Assembly (NCBI GenBank): GCA_016716265.1 | Contig: JADJWQ010000006.1 | Coordinates: 4,057,501 to 4,121,500, forward strand | From: Planctomycetota bacterium | Lineage (GTDB): Bacteria > Planctomycetota > UBA1135 > UBA2386 | Length of the DNA: 64,000 nucleotides | Direction of reading: 5' to 3' | Shown here: positions 47,277-58,373 of the stretch, piece by piece | Layout: each line of letters opens with the position of its first letter | Numbering within the stretch: the stretch's first letter is position 1 | Made by a program: the position numbers and the translations under genes | The notes under the pieces: model-generated | The model's input: the letters and a program-made list of their open reading frames with translations, nothing else | What the model was told of the DNA's origin: nothing | Database searches by the model: none

Positions 47277-50200
47277 TTGGAGCCCCCTCGCCTTCGCTCT
47301 CGCCACGTGTCGTCGCGGCTGGTCGCCGGCCTGCGTCACGTCGGTCTTGCGCTCCTGCCTGCGCTCATCGCGCTGCCGCTGGCAGCGCAGGGTCTCTCGT
47401 CCGCTCCTCCGACGTCCGGTCCGGTCTTCGACGACTGTCCAGACCCTTCGGTCTACCGATCCCTCACGCTCGACGTCGGTGTCGAGATCGTCGTGGATCG
47501 CTCCGGAGAGGGCCACGTGTTCCTGCCCCGTCCCAGGCCGCTCAACACCGGCATGCACTGGGAGCCCGGCTTCCGGCTGAACCACATCCACCAGGTCTCG
47601 GCGCTCGAGAACCAAGCTCCCGTCGATCAGCGCACGCTCGGCTACGGCGTCGCTGGCGAGCTGCCGACTCCCACCAGCCCACCGGAAGCCGGCGGGGTGG
47701 GACGACGCTCCCGGTCACCACGGTGTTCAGCGCACCGCCGAACTGCCTCCGCGCGTTTGTCCCAGGGTGCGAGCCGCCGATCTGGTCGATGGGGTCGCCG
47801 AGTGTCGGCACTCCCGCCAGCGGCGCTGCTGCGGGACCGCTGAACGGCACCTGCTTCGACTTCAAGACGGCGAGCAGCTACCAGGGCCGCTACGCAGCGG
47901 TGTTCGACGGTGACAACGACGCCCTCCGTCTGGTGCACTACATCGACGGCAACGACACCGACCAGGCGCGGATCATGCTGCCGAGCGGTGCGATTCTGGA
48001 CTTCGTCCGCCTCCTCGGGCTCTCTGGTCCCGGCGGTCGAACAGTCTGGCAGCTCGACCGCATTCGAGACGCGTGGGACAACGAGCTGGTCATCCAGCGC
48101 GACTCCGGGGGCCGCATCCAGTCGATCGACTATCCGTCGGGCGCGCGTGAGATCTGGAGCTGGCAGATCCCGGCCCCCGGAGTGTCTGGCGTTTCGCGCA
48201 TCGAGATCGACTACGACCTGGACGGAGACCCCAACAACGTCACCCTGCTCGAGCAGCAAGCGAGCTGGGGGATGGAGTTCGCGCATGAGGTTCATCAGCC
48301 GGACGGAGGCCTTCCCGCCGAGACTCTGATGGTGCCGTTCGGTGGCGCACGTCTGTCGAGCATCGTCTACCCCGAGACCGCCTGGGTCACCGCTGCGAAC
48401 CTCGACACGCCGTTCAGCACCACACCGAACACCGGCCGGCTGGTCGTCGAGCTCGGCTGGGACACCAGCGGCAGCCGCCCGCGCGTGGAGTCGGTGAAGG
48501 AGTATCGCCAGGCCGACCGCTGGTCGACCCCGATCACGTCCGTGACCGCGGCGGCTACGATCGCATACACGGTCGAGGACGGGTTGGCGCGGATTGACTC
48601 GCTGACCGATCGTCACGGCGCCACGACGACATTTGACTACGTCTACACGGCCGCCCATCTGGTCGAACGTGTCGAGTGTACCGACCCCCGGGGCACGCGG
48701 ACCGAGACGTCGCTGGACGACCTCGGCCGAAAGACACAGGTAACGGTTACTCCACCGACCACCACCGGCTCCGACACGAGGCCGCGGACTAACGACCCGC
48801 TGTTCAATGGCGACCCGAGCCTGTACGAGCCGGCAGCGGTAACGTGGACGTTCGAGTATGGCGGCACCGGCTCCTGCGGCTGCGGCAAGCCGGTGCGGGT
48901 CCACGCTCCTGGCCCAGCGGGAACACGGGACTCAGCATACACCTGGGATTCGTGGGGCCAGCCTCTGACGGCAGACGTCCCCGATCCGAGCACGGGAGCG
49001 GCACAAGGCGCTACGGTCCAGTACACCTGGACCTGGGAGCGGAACCTGGAGTCTGGCACGCCGACCGCGCTGCTGAGCCATTCGGCCGCCTTGCTGGCTG
49101 GCTACACGACGCCCACTGCGACCTGGACCGAGGATGCGATCAGCTGGACGCCGCGCGACAGCGCCAACGCGTCGTACGGCGGCAAGCCCGCTGGCCAGAG
49201 CCTGGAGATCACCGTCCAGAAGCCGGGTCCGACGATCGCTGAGGTGGTGACCGAAGCGCGCACGTGGACGGCGGATGGATGGCCGCTGACGGTGACGTCG
49301 GGCGATGGCGTGCGGCTGAGCTACGACTACACCGGCTCGCCGGCCGGATTGCCGGCGAGCTCGACGCGGCGACACGAGAGCAACAACGGTCCCGCGGTCG
49401 TCACGGGCTTCAGCTGGGATGCGCTCGGTCGGCTCTCGCAGCAGGTCGACAACCAGGGTGCGGGCGCGCTCGAGCGCACGACGACCTTCACGCACGATGG
49501 CGAGGGCCGGCTGCTCGGCGCCTCGGTCTCGCTGAGCGATGAGGACGTCACGGGCGTGACGAGGACGATCGTTCACGAGCGGCAGCTCCTGCGGGACTTC
49601 TGGGGCAACGTCGCCGTCGACCGGCTCCGTAACCTGGACAGCGCCGGAGCGGCTCCGGAGCGCTTCGGGGCGTCGACGGGCGCGGCCCGTGCCTGGATCG
49701 AGACGCACCGGCACTTCGTCGGCGAGCGGCTGGTGCGCGAGCAGGTCGATCTCCGGCCGCTGAACGAGGACGAGTCGGGTCCTGTCAGCGATGCGACGAA
49801 TGCCCGCTTCCTCGAGTACACGTTCGACCACTACCCCGACGGCACGCTCCATCACGTCTACCTGCCCAACGGCGCCACGCGGACGCTGCTGGTCGACGGC
49901 TTCGGCACGCTCTACTCGTCGACGGTTGCCAACGCGACCGAGGAGCTCGTCGAGGTCCGGCGCTTCATCGACGCCGCCCTCGACGTGGTGAAGGTGCACC
50001 GCGGCGATCCGACCGCTGGTCCGAGCCTATGGACCGAGCTCGTCCGCGGCGCGGAGTCGGGCGTGGTCGAGCGGATCGTCGAGCCGACCTACGACCCGAT
50101 CGGTGGGGCGTTCTCGTACGGCGGCTCGCTTGGCGGCGCCGAGCACGTGCTGACCCGCGACGCCGGCGGTCGAGTGCGGCAGGTGGAATCGATGGACGGC

Positions 50201-53200
50201 GCCAACGTCCTCGCCCACGTCGAGATCGACTACGACGAGCTCGATCGGATGGTGCAGCGACGGGTGCACGCTCTCGATGCCGGGAGCACGGTCGACACGA
50301 CGACGTGGTACTACGGCGGTGCCACGCGGCTGGAGCAGCTCGTGCGCCCCGGCGGCCGGACCTGGACCTGGACCTGCGACGAGCTGTCGAGGCCCCGCTA
50401 CATCGACGACTCTCTCGCCCCGACCAGCAACCGGACCGAGCTGACCTACTGGTCTGGCAGCGACCTCGTCTACGAGCGCATCACCCGCCTGGTCGAGGAG
50501 GACGTCGACGGCTCGACGACATCTCGGAGCTTCACGACCCGCTTCGACTGGGACGCCCTCGGCCGGCTTCGGCGCGTCGAGGACCGTGGTGAAGGGGGCT
50601 CGCAGCCGCCCGAGACGGATGCATTCTGGTACTACGCCACCGGCGACACGCAGTGGCACGTGCGCTGGAAGGGCTCGACGCGTCCGCAGCTGGGCTCCAA
50701 TGGGTCTCGCGAGCAGCGATTCCTCCCCGACGCGCGCTCGCGGTTGGTGGAGCACGCGCTGCTCGGCGACGGAGGTACGACCGACGACATCGTTCTCGAT
50801 CTCGCCTGGCTCGACTGGACCGACGCCAACACTGCGCGCACGCGCCTCGAGCGTGAGGACGGCCTCGACCACCGGACGATCACCCACTACGACTTCGCCG
50901 GCCGGCCGGACATCGTGCAGCGTCCCGGGGCGCCGAGTGCTTTGCCGCAGAAGGTGCCGGCCAACCACACGATCCTCGGCACCTACGACGCCGCGTCGCG
51001 GCTGGTCGAGCTGGTCCATGGCGCCGCGCAGGCGAGCCTGGCGCCGACGACCGAGCTCCTGTGGAACGGTGCGGGGGATCTGATCGCGAGGCAATTCCCG
51101 TCCGTCGACTCGTTCCCGCTGCACTCGGCGATGGCGAGCCGCGAGGTGCTCGAGCGCGACGCGATCGGGCGGATCGCTCGGGCAACGACCTACTCTGGTG
51201 ATCTGGGCGCTCCGCTGGAGGCCGTCTCGGTGGCTCGCGACGAGGACTCGATCGGACGCGTGCACGACGAGACCTACTCGTTCGGCTGGCTCGACTATGC
51301 GGAGACGGATACCTGGTCGGTGACCAGCACGTTCGATGCGGGTCTGATCGATCGGCGCGCGACGCTCGGCTACGAGTCGGGTCTCACCATCGAGCACGGC
51401 TGGGACGCGATCGGTCGTCTGGACGGCCTGAAGTGGAATCCTCAGGGCTCGAAGCGAGGTAATGGCCGACTACACGCATTTCGGCCAGCGCACCGCGTCC
51501 CGCGCCCTGAAGCCCGATGACGTGACCACCGATCTGCGGATCGTCAGCGAGATCGGGCATGACGCCTATGGGCGCACGGCGAGCATCCTGGACCGACGCT
51601 TCGTCGGCGGCTCGCCGAGCGCGACGCTGGCGAGCTACGAGCTCGTCTACGACGGATTCGGCAATCTCGTCGAGGAGCGCTACGACCGGCTGGATGGCGA
51701 CCCGCAGACGCAGAATGACGGCGACCTCTTCGAGTACGACCGATTCCACCGGCTGCACGAGGCCATCCTCGGCGCCGTGGTGGATCAGCAGGGGCAGGTG
51801 CAGAGCTTCGTCAGGGCGCTGACCTACAGCCTGGACGAGGCAGGCAATCGCACGAGCGTGCGCGACGAGGTGTCGGGAGGTGCCACCACAGACACTGCAT
51901 ACGCCGGCTACAACAACCGCTACGACTACATCGAGCAGCTGCCGATCCCACCGAATCCCGAGCAGATTCTGTATGACGATCGCGGGAGTCTCGCCTGGGA
52001 CAAGCACTTCCTCTACGTATACGACTTCAAGGACCGGCTCTCGGAGGTCTGGCTCCTCGTCGAGGACGAGGAGACGGCGGAGCAGACGCGGCTTGGTGCT
52101 GTCGGCGCCTTCAGGAGCCAGCAGCTCGCGGGCAGCGTTGCCGACCTGGATCCGTTATGCGCCGCACGGCAGCGGGTGCTGGAGCGCTTCGAGGGCGATG
52201 TGGGACGGATCGCCACGGACGTCGTGACGCTGCAGCGGCGTGGCTTCCTCACCGAGCGTGTCGCGCTCGCGCCAGGGGCTCGGCTGACGACGGCCTCCGG
52301 GGCTGCTGTGAGCACCGGGGCGCAGACGGCAGGCACGAGCGCTGTGGCGCTGCAGCCGCTGGCGATGTACGCCTACGACCCGTTCGATCGTCGGGTGGGG
52401 CGCGTGCTGCTGAGCGGCGACGAGATCTGGCTGCACGTCTACGACGGATGGCAGGAGATCGAGGAGCTACAGGTCGATCAAGCAGGATCGAAGAGCCCGA
52501 CCAAGCAGCTCGTCTGGGGTGAGCGGCTTGATGAGCTGGTCGCGTACCGGAGCTACGGCGTGCTGCCCGGCGGCGGGATGGGCTGGCAGAGCTACCACGC
52601 TACCCAGCTCGGACATGGAGTCGGTGACGAGGCTCGTCGACGCGAACGGCGACGTGGTGGAGCAGAGCGTCTACGACCCGTTCGGGACGCCGTCTGTCTA
52701 CGGGCCGAACGAGAGCTACCTCGGTGCCTCATCCTCGGTCGGGCTGCCGTTCCAGTGGAAGGGGCATCGCGTCGATCCGGAGACTGGTCTCGTCTACATC
52801 CGGCACCGCTACTACTCGCGGGAGTGGGGCAGATTCACTTCCCTGGACCCGCTCGGGATCTGGTTCGACGAACACACGCGCGGAAACGCGTACACTTACG
52901 GTGCCAACGCACCTGGCGTGTATCGGGACGCCGATGGTCTACAGGGCCAAGTCAACATGACGAACGACGCGGAGGAGGCGTTTCTGTCCGTCGCGGCGGA
53001 ATTCGGCAAACAGGTGTATAACCAGAACATCAAGCCCGTACTCAAGCGGCTCGGTAAGAGTATTTGGAGCGCGATACGGCTATGGTGGAACGATGAGCCT
53101 CCATGTAGGCTGGAGTTCGAATGGCAGCACCGTTTTCAGTTGGAATGGCGGGAGTTCGACGAAGCCCGCTGGCTGAACGACAGACGGCGAGAATGGCCCC

Positions 53201-53424
53201 GGTCGGGCTGGTCGGACTACGATTACGATCCCTACTTCCCGTCGGTTACGGCTCCCGGACTTCCCGGAAGGTCCTTCGTCAACATGCGCATGGACATCAC
53301 AGATGGCTGGAAACTCGACATCGGCTGGGGTGATTTCGACTGGGGAAGCGGGTCTCTTGATACGAGCGCTGCGCACGTCATGTTTGAGATCGAATTCGGA
53401 TCTCCCAGAGGAGCCGGAGGTTGA
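47277..53424 (+). CDS. RHS C: secreted RHS-repeat polymorphic-toxin-like protein, apparently frameshifted
   Basis: About 2050 codons if three frameshifts (near 47701, 51460 and 52618) are repaired. The start is uncertain: a TTG at 47277 or a GTG at 47307, both ahead of the signal peptide VGLALLPALIALPLAAQ. Between the breaks a continuous frame of about 1250 codons carries typical YD repeats. GSCGCGKPVRVHAPG corresponds to GCSCGLITQVVYPSG in RHS A. The core ends WKGHRVDPETGLVYIRHRYY and WGRFTSLDPLG, followed by a tip of about 180 residues rich in Trp, Asp and Arg (LEFEWQHRFQLEWREFDEAR), unlike the tips of A and B. No obvious immunity gene follows directly. The core is only distantly related to A and B. 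Confidence 0.82.
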
Positions 53425-54022
53425 TGACTCTTGCGGTAACTGATCTCGTCGATTTCCGATCCGGAGCAGCTCCTCAAGGCGCGATTGGACAGGCTCCCCC
53501 GCGGTCATCCGCTTAGCGATTCCGCCGACAGTCGCCGGCTCACCGTAGTCTGGCTCGTCAGCTGCTCGAAAGGCGCGATGAAGCTCTGCAATGGCCAGCC
53601 GATGTCACTATCGTGCTGGACCCACGGGACGACCTCCATGACCACCCGGTTCAGGGCCGAAGGCCGGGTCGTCGATGTGGATCGCACCCTCGAGGCCCTA
53701 ACGCGTCCCCACCGCGGCGGACGTCGCAAGCGTGGCAACGAGTCGACGAACGTCCGAAACTGGCGCCACATGGAGGCGTAGGACATCGAGCAGGGAGAAG
53801 TGCCGTCGGAGGTGCGACGAGTGCCAGAAGGGCGCCGGCGTGGACGGAGTCTCGCCTGTGAGCACCGCTCTGGCCCCTCCCCCCGTCGGCCCGGATAGCT
53901 CGCGCGCAGCGCTTCCGATTCCGACTTGGACGTCCGCGCGGAGTCTCAGTCAATGTCCTTGACGGCAGTGTTCGCATGGGTAGAGTTTCTTCCTCTTCTT
54001 CTTCCTGCGAGAGGCTGTTCAG
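53425..54022. other. Intergenic, no gene recognised
   Basis: About 600 bases after RHS C. A frame of about 30 codons starts at 53424, overlapping the RHS stop, but is too short and too featureless to call. A homopolymer-rich TTCTTCCTCTTCTTC tract lies just before the next gene. Confidence 0.5.
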
Positions 54023-54661
54023 ATGATGTACCGTTCGCTGGCGCGATTTCTGATGGTCGCGGGCACCGCCTTTGCTGCCGCCTGGGCGGGGGCACATGTG
54101 CCGGCTGCAAGAGGGGGCGTGCAGGATCCGGCAATGCACACCCTGAAGCTCCGAGACTCCGAAGGCAGAGTTCGCGTGATCGTTGGGGAGTTGGAGGACG
54201 GAGAATTCGGGATCGGCATGCTCGACGAACACGGTGAGAGGCGTGCATCGCTCCGAGTCAGCAAGTCCGGGTCGACCCTTACCATTAATGGCGGTGACGG
54301 CGCGAACCATGTGACGCTTGGTGACGACGCAGTTGGAGGCCGCGCGCGTCTTTACATCACGTCCGGAGACGCCGGTCACCCGAGGCTGCCGATACACATC
54401 GAATCACTGCCCGAACTCGCTCGTATCGCGATCGGGTCAGATACGAGTTTCGACGACAGTCTGAACCTGCAAGTTGAGTACGCGAAGCGGCAGAGTATTG
54501 TCATCCACGAGAGCGGGAGGCCGCGGATCGGTTTGTATGCCCAAGACAATTCCGCCGGTATGCTGGTGTGGGATGAAAACCGGGCTCCACTGATGAGCCT
54601 TCAGCACAAGCCAGGCGATCCGCAGGCGCGTCTGGAAGGATGCGAAGTGAAGGGCCAGTGA
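54023..54661 (+). CDS. Secreted protein of unknown function with bacterial beta-repeat pattern
   Basis: A 212-residue protein with a signal peptide (ARFLMVAGTAFAAAWAGAHV). The mature part has short repeats such as LKLRDSEGRVRVIVGELEDG, EFGIGMLDEHGERRASLRV and NSAGMLVWDENRAPLMSL. This pattern of D-x-x-G-x-x-R units is common in secreted proteins of uncertain function and probably forms beta-hairpins. A GAGAGG lies upstream of the ATG pair. It is the nearest gene downstream of RHS C (600 bp), so an immunity role is conceivable, but nothing else supports it. Confidence 0.6.
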   Translation: MMYRSLARFLMVAGTAFAAAWAGAHVPAARGGVQDPAMHTLKLRDSEGRVRVIVGELEDGEFGIGMLDEHGERRASLRVSKSGSTLTINGGDGANHVTLGDDAVGGRARLYITSGDAGHPRLPIHIESLPELARIAIGSDTSFDDSLNLQVEYAKRQSIVIHESGRPRIGLYAQDNSAGMLVWDENRAPLMSLQHKPGDPQARLEGCEVKGQ

Positions 54662-55189
54662 TGCGCGCGATGTCGTGCGTTGCACCTCGTGCAGCGCGCT
54701 CGCCATGCTGATTGAGACGCGTGCTCCCGTGGCCGAACGCGCTGGCTCCGGAGCCCTGCGCGTCCTGTCCGAAAACTCGAACGCGCGGCGCTCTCGGCAC
54801 TTATGGAGTTGCACTCGACCGCGACGATCGTGCGTGCCGTGGCCGGGCGCGGGCGCCTTCACCTCCCACCGTAACTGTTCCGGCAACCACGTCTGGACGC
54901 CTCCCGTGGAGGTCGATGACGATGTGACCGGGAGGCCGTGCACGCTGCGGCTGCAGTCGAAGGAGCGAGGACGGCACCGGCCCGCCTGCCGGACGGCAGT
55001 TCGCATGGTCGGCCCTTCTGCCGGTGCGCTCAGCGGCCGCTGAGGAGCTCTTCGACCACCGTGTCGATCGCGCGCTGCGCCTGCTCGGCACGCTGCTGCA
55101 TCGCGAGGTGCTCCTGCCACGCTCGCGGGGTCAGCGACGCGACCTGCGAGGCGGGGGTGGTGGACACGGCACGAATCACGTGCCCGTGG
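54662..55189. other. Intergenic mosaic with small coding-like fragment
   Basis: It contains a lone TGTCCGAAAACTCGA (54766-54780), the right-end motif of the rve-type IS in opposite orientation, and a 45-codon minus-strand ORF (55030-55167). Otherwise nothing is recognisable. Confidence 0.5.
55030..55167 (-). CDS. Small ORF of unknown function, possibly a gene fragment
   Basis: 45 residues from a GTG at 55167: STTPASQVASLTPRAWQEHL, then QQRAEQAQRAIDTVVEELLS. Composition and predicted helicity look protein-like, and the strand fits a helical tail of a larger protein. It is flanked on one side by IS remnants, so it may be the preserved 3' end of a truncated gene. Confidence 0.35.
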   Translation of the reverse strand: MSTTPASQVASLTPRAWQEHLAMQQRAEQAQRAIDTVVEELLSGR

Positions 55190-55328
55190 TGTCCGAGAAC
55201 GCGGCCGAGGTCGTTGCAGGGCCGAACGCGGTCTCGGTGGGTCTCAAGGCCGCGTCGTTGCGATCGGGCTGGCGCGAGTTCTGCCGAGCAACGACCGGGA
55301 CGGGCAGACCGGTGGCGCGACTTGCGGC
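55190..55328. repeat. rve-type IS remnant, left part (split by IS66 copy 2)
   Basis: TGTCCGAGAACGCGGCCGAG to GGCGCGACTTGCGGC matches 25010-25137. The sequence resumes at 62646 with CTTGCGGCGTGATCAGTTGCC, so the IS66 element inserted into this remnant. Confidence 0.88.
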
Positions 55329-55386
55329 GTAAGCGTCCGGTAGCCCCCATCTACTTTCCGCCGTCGCGCCGCTCAGGCTGAGGCGC

Positions 55387-55728
55387 ATGGCGAAGCACAC
55401 CCCGGCGCGGATCGCCGAGATCCGCGAACACCTGTCCAAGCTCGCGGCCCGCCGCATCGCGGTAGCTGACTACGCGCGCGAGATCGGCGTGGCGGCCTGG
55501 ACGATCTACTCGTGGCGGAGGCGGTACGGTACCGAGGCGCTGGCCGAGCAAGTCGCGCCGCGGTCCGCGCGGTCGGCTACGGGCGTCGACCTGGTCGAGG
55601 TCCGCGGCGTCCGCGTCGGCTCGGCATCGTGCATCGAGATCCAGGTGGGCGACGTCACGGTCCGCGTCCCGCCGGCATCGACTGCCGATGACATCCGTGC
55701 CGTGCTGGAGGCGGTGAAGTCATGCTGA
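55387..55728 (+). CDS. tnpA: IS66 TnpA-like accessory protein, copy 2
   Basis: 113 residues, differing from the protein at 669-1010 at only a few positions (for example RRRYG for RKQYG). The frame is intact and overlaps tnpB by 7 nt. Both GTAC tetramers present in copy 1 here are unchanged. Confidence 0.9.
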   Translation: MAKHTPARIAEIREHLSKLAARRIAVADYAREIGVAAWTIYSWRRRYGTEALAEQVAPRSARSATGVDLVEVRGVRVGSASCIEIQVGDVTVRVPPASTADDIRAVLEAVKSC

Positions 55729-56103
55729 GCCTGCCTCCCTCGGTCCGCATCTTCCTCGCGCGTGGCAACACCGACATGCGCAAGCAGATCGACTCGCTCG
55801 CCGGGTTGGTGGCGCACGTCCTCGAGGAGGATCCGATGAGCGGCCATCTGTTCGTGTTCTGCAACCGGGCGCGCAGTCATCTGAAGATCCTGTCTGGGAA
55901 GAGGGCGGGGCATCTGGCTGCTGCAGAAGCGGCTGGAGCGCGGTCGGTTCGCATGGCCTGATGCGGACACGCCTGCGCTGCAGCTCAGTGCGACCGAGTT
56001 GCACGCGCTGCTCGGTGGGCTCGACTTCCGGCAGGCGAAGCGGCTACCAAGAATCGCGAAGATCTCGAAACCTCCCGAGCCACCCGCTGCCTTCGCTTCG
56101 TAG
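55722..56103 (+). pseudogene. tnpB: IS66 TnpB-like accessory protein, copy 2, frameshifted
   Basis: Identical to copy 1 up to LKIL. TGTACTGGG then reads TGTCTGGG (near 55892) and GGGTACTGG reads GGGGCATCTGG (near 55909), a net gain of one base that shifts the frame. The original frame resumes after that and ends at the TAG 56101-56103. Both changes are at GTAC, so this may be a sequencing artefact. Confidence 0.85.
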
Positions 56104-56239
56104 TCTGCGGCGAGTGGCGGTTCACGAGCAGCAGCACACAGACGTCGACATCGACGCCGCGGCGGTCATCGCAGGGCTCCGCGTCGAGCTCGAAGCGCTC
56201 CGCAACAAGTACGAGATCCTCAGCGCGCGGCATGACGCC

Positions 56240-56256
56240 TGTTGCGTTGCGTGCCC
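56240..56256. repeat. Left terminal inverted repeat of the Mu/Tn7-like transposon
   Basis: TGTTGCGTTGCGTGCCC; the complement of 60850-60866 is TGTTGCGGAGCACGCCC, 13 of 17 identical. An internal 11-bp inverted repeat GTTCCGTTCCG/CGGAACGGAAC lies at 56308-56348. Confidence 0.85.
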
Positions 56257-56450
56257 GTTGACGCGGTTGGTTGCATTGAATCTGGCACGGAAGCCTGACG
56301 TTCTGGTGTTCCGTTCCGAGCGCCCCCCGGGGGATCACGGAACGGAACGGTCGTAGCGGGGCCGTGGCGAGCCACGACTGGGGCGCTGCCCCAGGCCCCG
56401 AGGTTTTCCGAGGCATGGCTCCGGTGTCTGATGGTGGATCAGGGTGGATG

Positions 56451-56492
56451 AAAAGGAAGGGGCCCCTGACAGCCTGGGCTGCCAGAGGCCCC
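56451..56492 (-). terminator. Intrinsic terminator downstream of the transposon operon
   Basis: On the minus strand a 16-bp stem (two G-U pairs) with a 2-nt loop, 56459-56492, is followed by TTCCTTTT. It lies about 100 bp after the stop of the RecA-like gene. Confidence 0.75.
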
Positions 56493-56593
56493 CTGATGCA
56501 CCATCAGCGCACCGTCGACCCGGCTATCCCTTGGCAGGTTGCTCCTCAGCAGAGCCTGCCTCCGTTTCGCCGGGCAAGTCTCGTGGTATGTCC

Positions 56594-57550
56594 TCAGCTC
56601 ACGGCATGAGTCGTCCAGCCGCGCTCGGTCCGCGACACGCGACGGGTGTGCTCGAGCTGGTTGAGCACGATGCCGAGGCGTTGGTTGTTGATGCCCAGAC
56701 GCGCGCGTAGCGCCGTGCGTGTCATGGGGCCGTCGGCAGCGACGAGCAGGGCCAGGACCTGTTCTTCGAGAGGCCGGGTCTGCGGCGGCGCCGCAGCGGT
56801 GTCGGCGCGCACGCGAAGATGTGTGGCGTTGCCATTGGCATCGGCGACCAGGTCGAGGGTCAGCGGCTCGGGAGATCTGGCCGCGCGGTGTTCGATGGTC
56901 AGGACGATGTGGTTGCCGTGGCGGGCGAGGTAGGCATTGCAGTCGCCGATCGCGTGCAGATCGCTGCTGCCGCGCAGCGCCTGGCCGGGCTGCGAGCGCT
57001 GCTTCTTGCTGGCGTGGTGGACGAGCACCACGGCGGCGTCGAAGCGGCGCTGGAGGTCGCGGATGTAGCCGAGCAGTCCGGAGATCTCCGCGGCGCTGTT
57101 CTCGTCGAGGCGGTGCAGCCGCACGAGCGGATCGAGGAGCAGGAGCCGGGGTCGGAGCCGTTCGACGGCTTCGGCGAGCCGCTCCTGATCGCTGCGCAGG
57201 TCGAGCCGCAGGACCGGTGCGGTGATGACGTGGAGATCGAGCGCCGAGATGTCGATGCCGCGGTGGCGGCACAGCGCGTCGATGCGCGAGCGGACCTGGG
57301 GCAGGCCGTCTTCGGCCAGGTAGATGAGGGCCGGACCGCGGGTGCTGGTCTCGAAATGACCGAGCGCCCTGGTGCCGGTTGCGACGCTGACCGCGAGGTC
57401 GAGGCCGAACCATGTCTTGCAGCACTTGGGCGCCCCGCCGATCAGGCCGATGGCGGCGCGGGCCCACAGTCCTTCGATGAGCCAGCGCTGCTCGGCTGGC
57501 TCGGACTCGAGACAGGCGGCACGGACGACCGGAAGCGGGGGCGAGATCAC
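56594..57550 (-). CDS. RecA-like (RepA/AAA_25-type) ATPase with winged-helix end, transposon gene 3
   Basis: A 318-residue protein from a GTG at 57550 that overlaps the preceding ATPase stop (GTGA). Residues 38-47, GGAPKCCKTW, are a Walker A variant with a lysine-Thr pair. LLLLDPLVRLHR near 125 is Walker B, and VVLVHHASKKQR near 163 is typical of RepA-like helicases of the RecA fold. The last 60 residues (EEQVLALLVAADGPMTRTAL, then NQRLGIVLNQLEHTRRVSR) form a winged helix. It is unusual in a Mu/Tn7-type transposon and may be a target-selection or replication factor. The frame is intact. Confidence 0.78.
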   Translation of the reverse strand: MISPPLPVVRAACLESEPAEQRWLIEGLWARAAIGLIGGAPKCCKTWFGLDLAVSVATGTRALGHFETSTRGPALIYLAEDGLPQVRSRIDALCRHRGIDISALDLHVITAPVLRLDLRSDQERLAEAVERLRPRLLLLDPLVRLHRLDENSAAEISGLLGYIRDLQRRFDAAVVLVHHASKKQRSQPGQALRGSSDLHAIGDCNAYLARHGNHIVLTIEHRAARSPEPLTLDLVADANGNATHLRVRADTAAAPPQTRPLEEQVLALLVAADGPMTRTALRARLGINNQRLGIVLNQLEHTRRVSRTERGWTTHAVS

Positions 57551-58359
57551 GGCCACAGCAGCTTCCGTGCTTGGACGACGTGCATTGCCTGGCACACGTC
57601 GTGGTCCTGGTCGTGCGCGATCTCGAGCGTCTTGCGGGCGAGTTCGTCGGTGGCGCGCAGGTTGCCTCGGCCGATCTCGAAGAGTGCGTCGATGCCGCCG
57701 GCGTCGAACGGGCACTCGACCGCGCCGGCGATCGTGCAGCGGTGCTCGATGTAGCGGTCGGTCTCTTCGCGGGAGAGCCCGCGCAAGGTCGCGCAGTGCG
57801 ACAGCCGCCGGGTGACGTCCTCGAGCTCGTCGCGTCGCAGCATGTCGCGCAGCGGCGGCTGGCCGGCGAGGACCACGCTGAGGACGAGGCGGCTGTCCAT
57901 GTCGAAGTTGGTCAGCAGTCGGATCATCGCGAGCGTCTCGACGCGGAGGTCGTGTGCCTCGTCGAGGATGAGCACGGGCCGCAGACCAGCCGAGTCGACA
58001 TCCTCGACGAAGCGGCCCTGGAGGTTGCGCACGAGGCTCGGGAAAGAGCCGGCCGGCGTACGCCGGCGGCGTAGGCGATCTCGCGGCACATGTCGCGCTT
58101 GGACAGGCCGGTGACCTTGACGTAGTGCGTCGAGTAGCGCGCCTCGGGGAGTCTTGCCACGACGGCGCGGAGTACCGAGGTCTTGCCGGTGCCGGCCGGC
58201 GCGATGATGGCGCACGACATGCGTGCGTCGAGCGTGCGGAGCACGGCGTCGATCGCCTCGTCGAGCTCGGGCAGGGAGAAGCGGTCCTTGATCGCGACCT
58301 CGCGTGTGAACGGGGGTGGTGTGGAAGCCGAAGCGGCTGCGGTAGTCCTGGATCTTCAT
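57547..58359 (-). CDS. TniB/TnsC/ExeA-like AAA ATPase, apparently frameshifted
   Basis: About 270 residues if two indels (a C-run near 58312 and near 58055) are repaired. It starts MKIQDYRSRFGFHTTP, as ExeA/TniB-type ATPases often do. Walker A is APAGTGKTS, Walker B is PVLILDEAHDLR, and a sensor region follows (LVLSVVLAGQPPLRDML). TnsC/TniB proteins choose the target and activate the transposase. It starts 15 nt after the transposase stop and overlaps gene 3. Confidence 0.8.
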   Translation of the reverse strand: MKIQDYRSRFGFHTTPVHTRGRDQGPLLPARARRGDRRRAPHARRTHVVRHHRAGRHRQDLGTPRRRGKTPRGALLDALRQGHRPVQARHVPRDRLRRRRTPAGSFPSLVRNLQGRFVEDVDSAGLRPVLILDEAHDLRVETLAMIRLLTNFDMDSRLVLSVVLAGQPPLRDMLRRDELEDVTRRLSHCATLRGLSREETDRYIEHRCTIAGAVECPFDAGGIDALFEIGRGNLRATDELARKTLEIAHDQDHDVCQAMHVVQARKLLWP

Positions 58360-58373
58360 GGTCGGGTGATGGG

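Noticed and set aside
53424..53515. A 30-codon ORF overlapping the RHS C stop as its immunity gene
   Set aside because: Too short, no ribosome binding site of its own beyond the RHS end, no hydrophobic or conserved feature.
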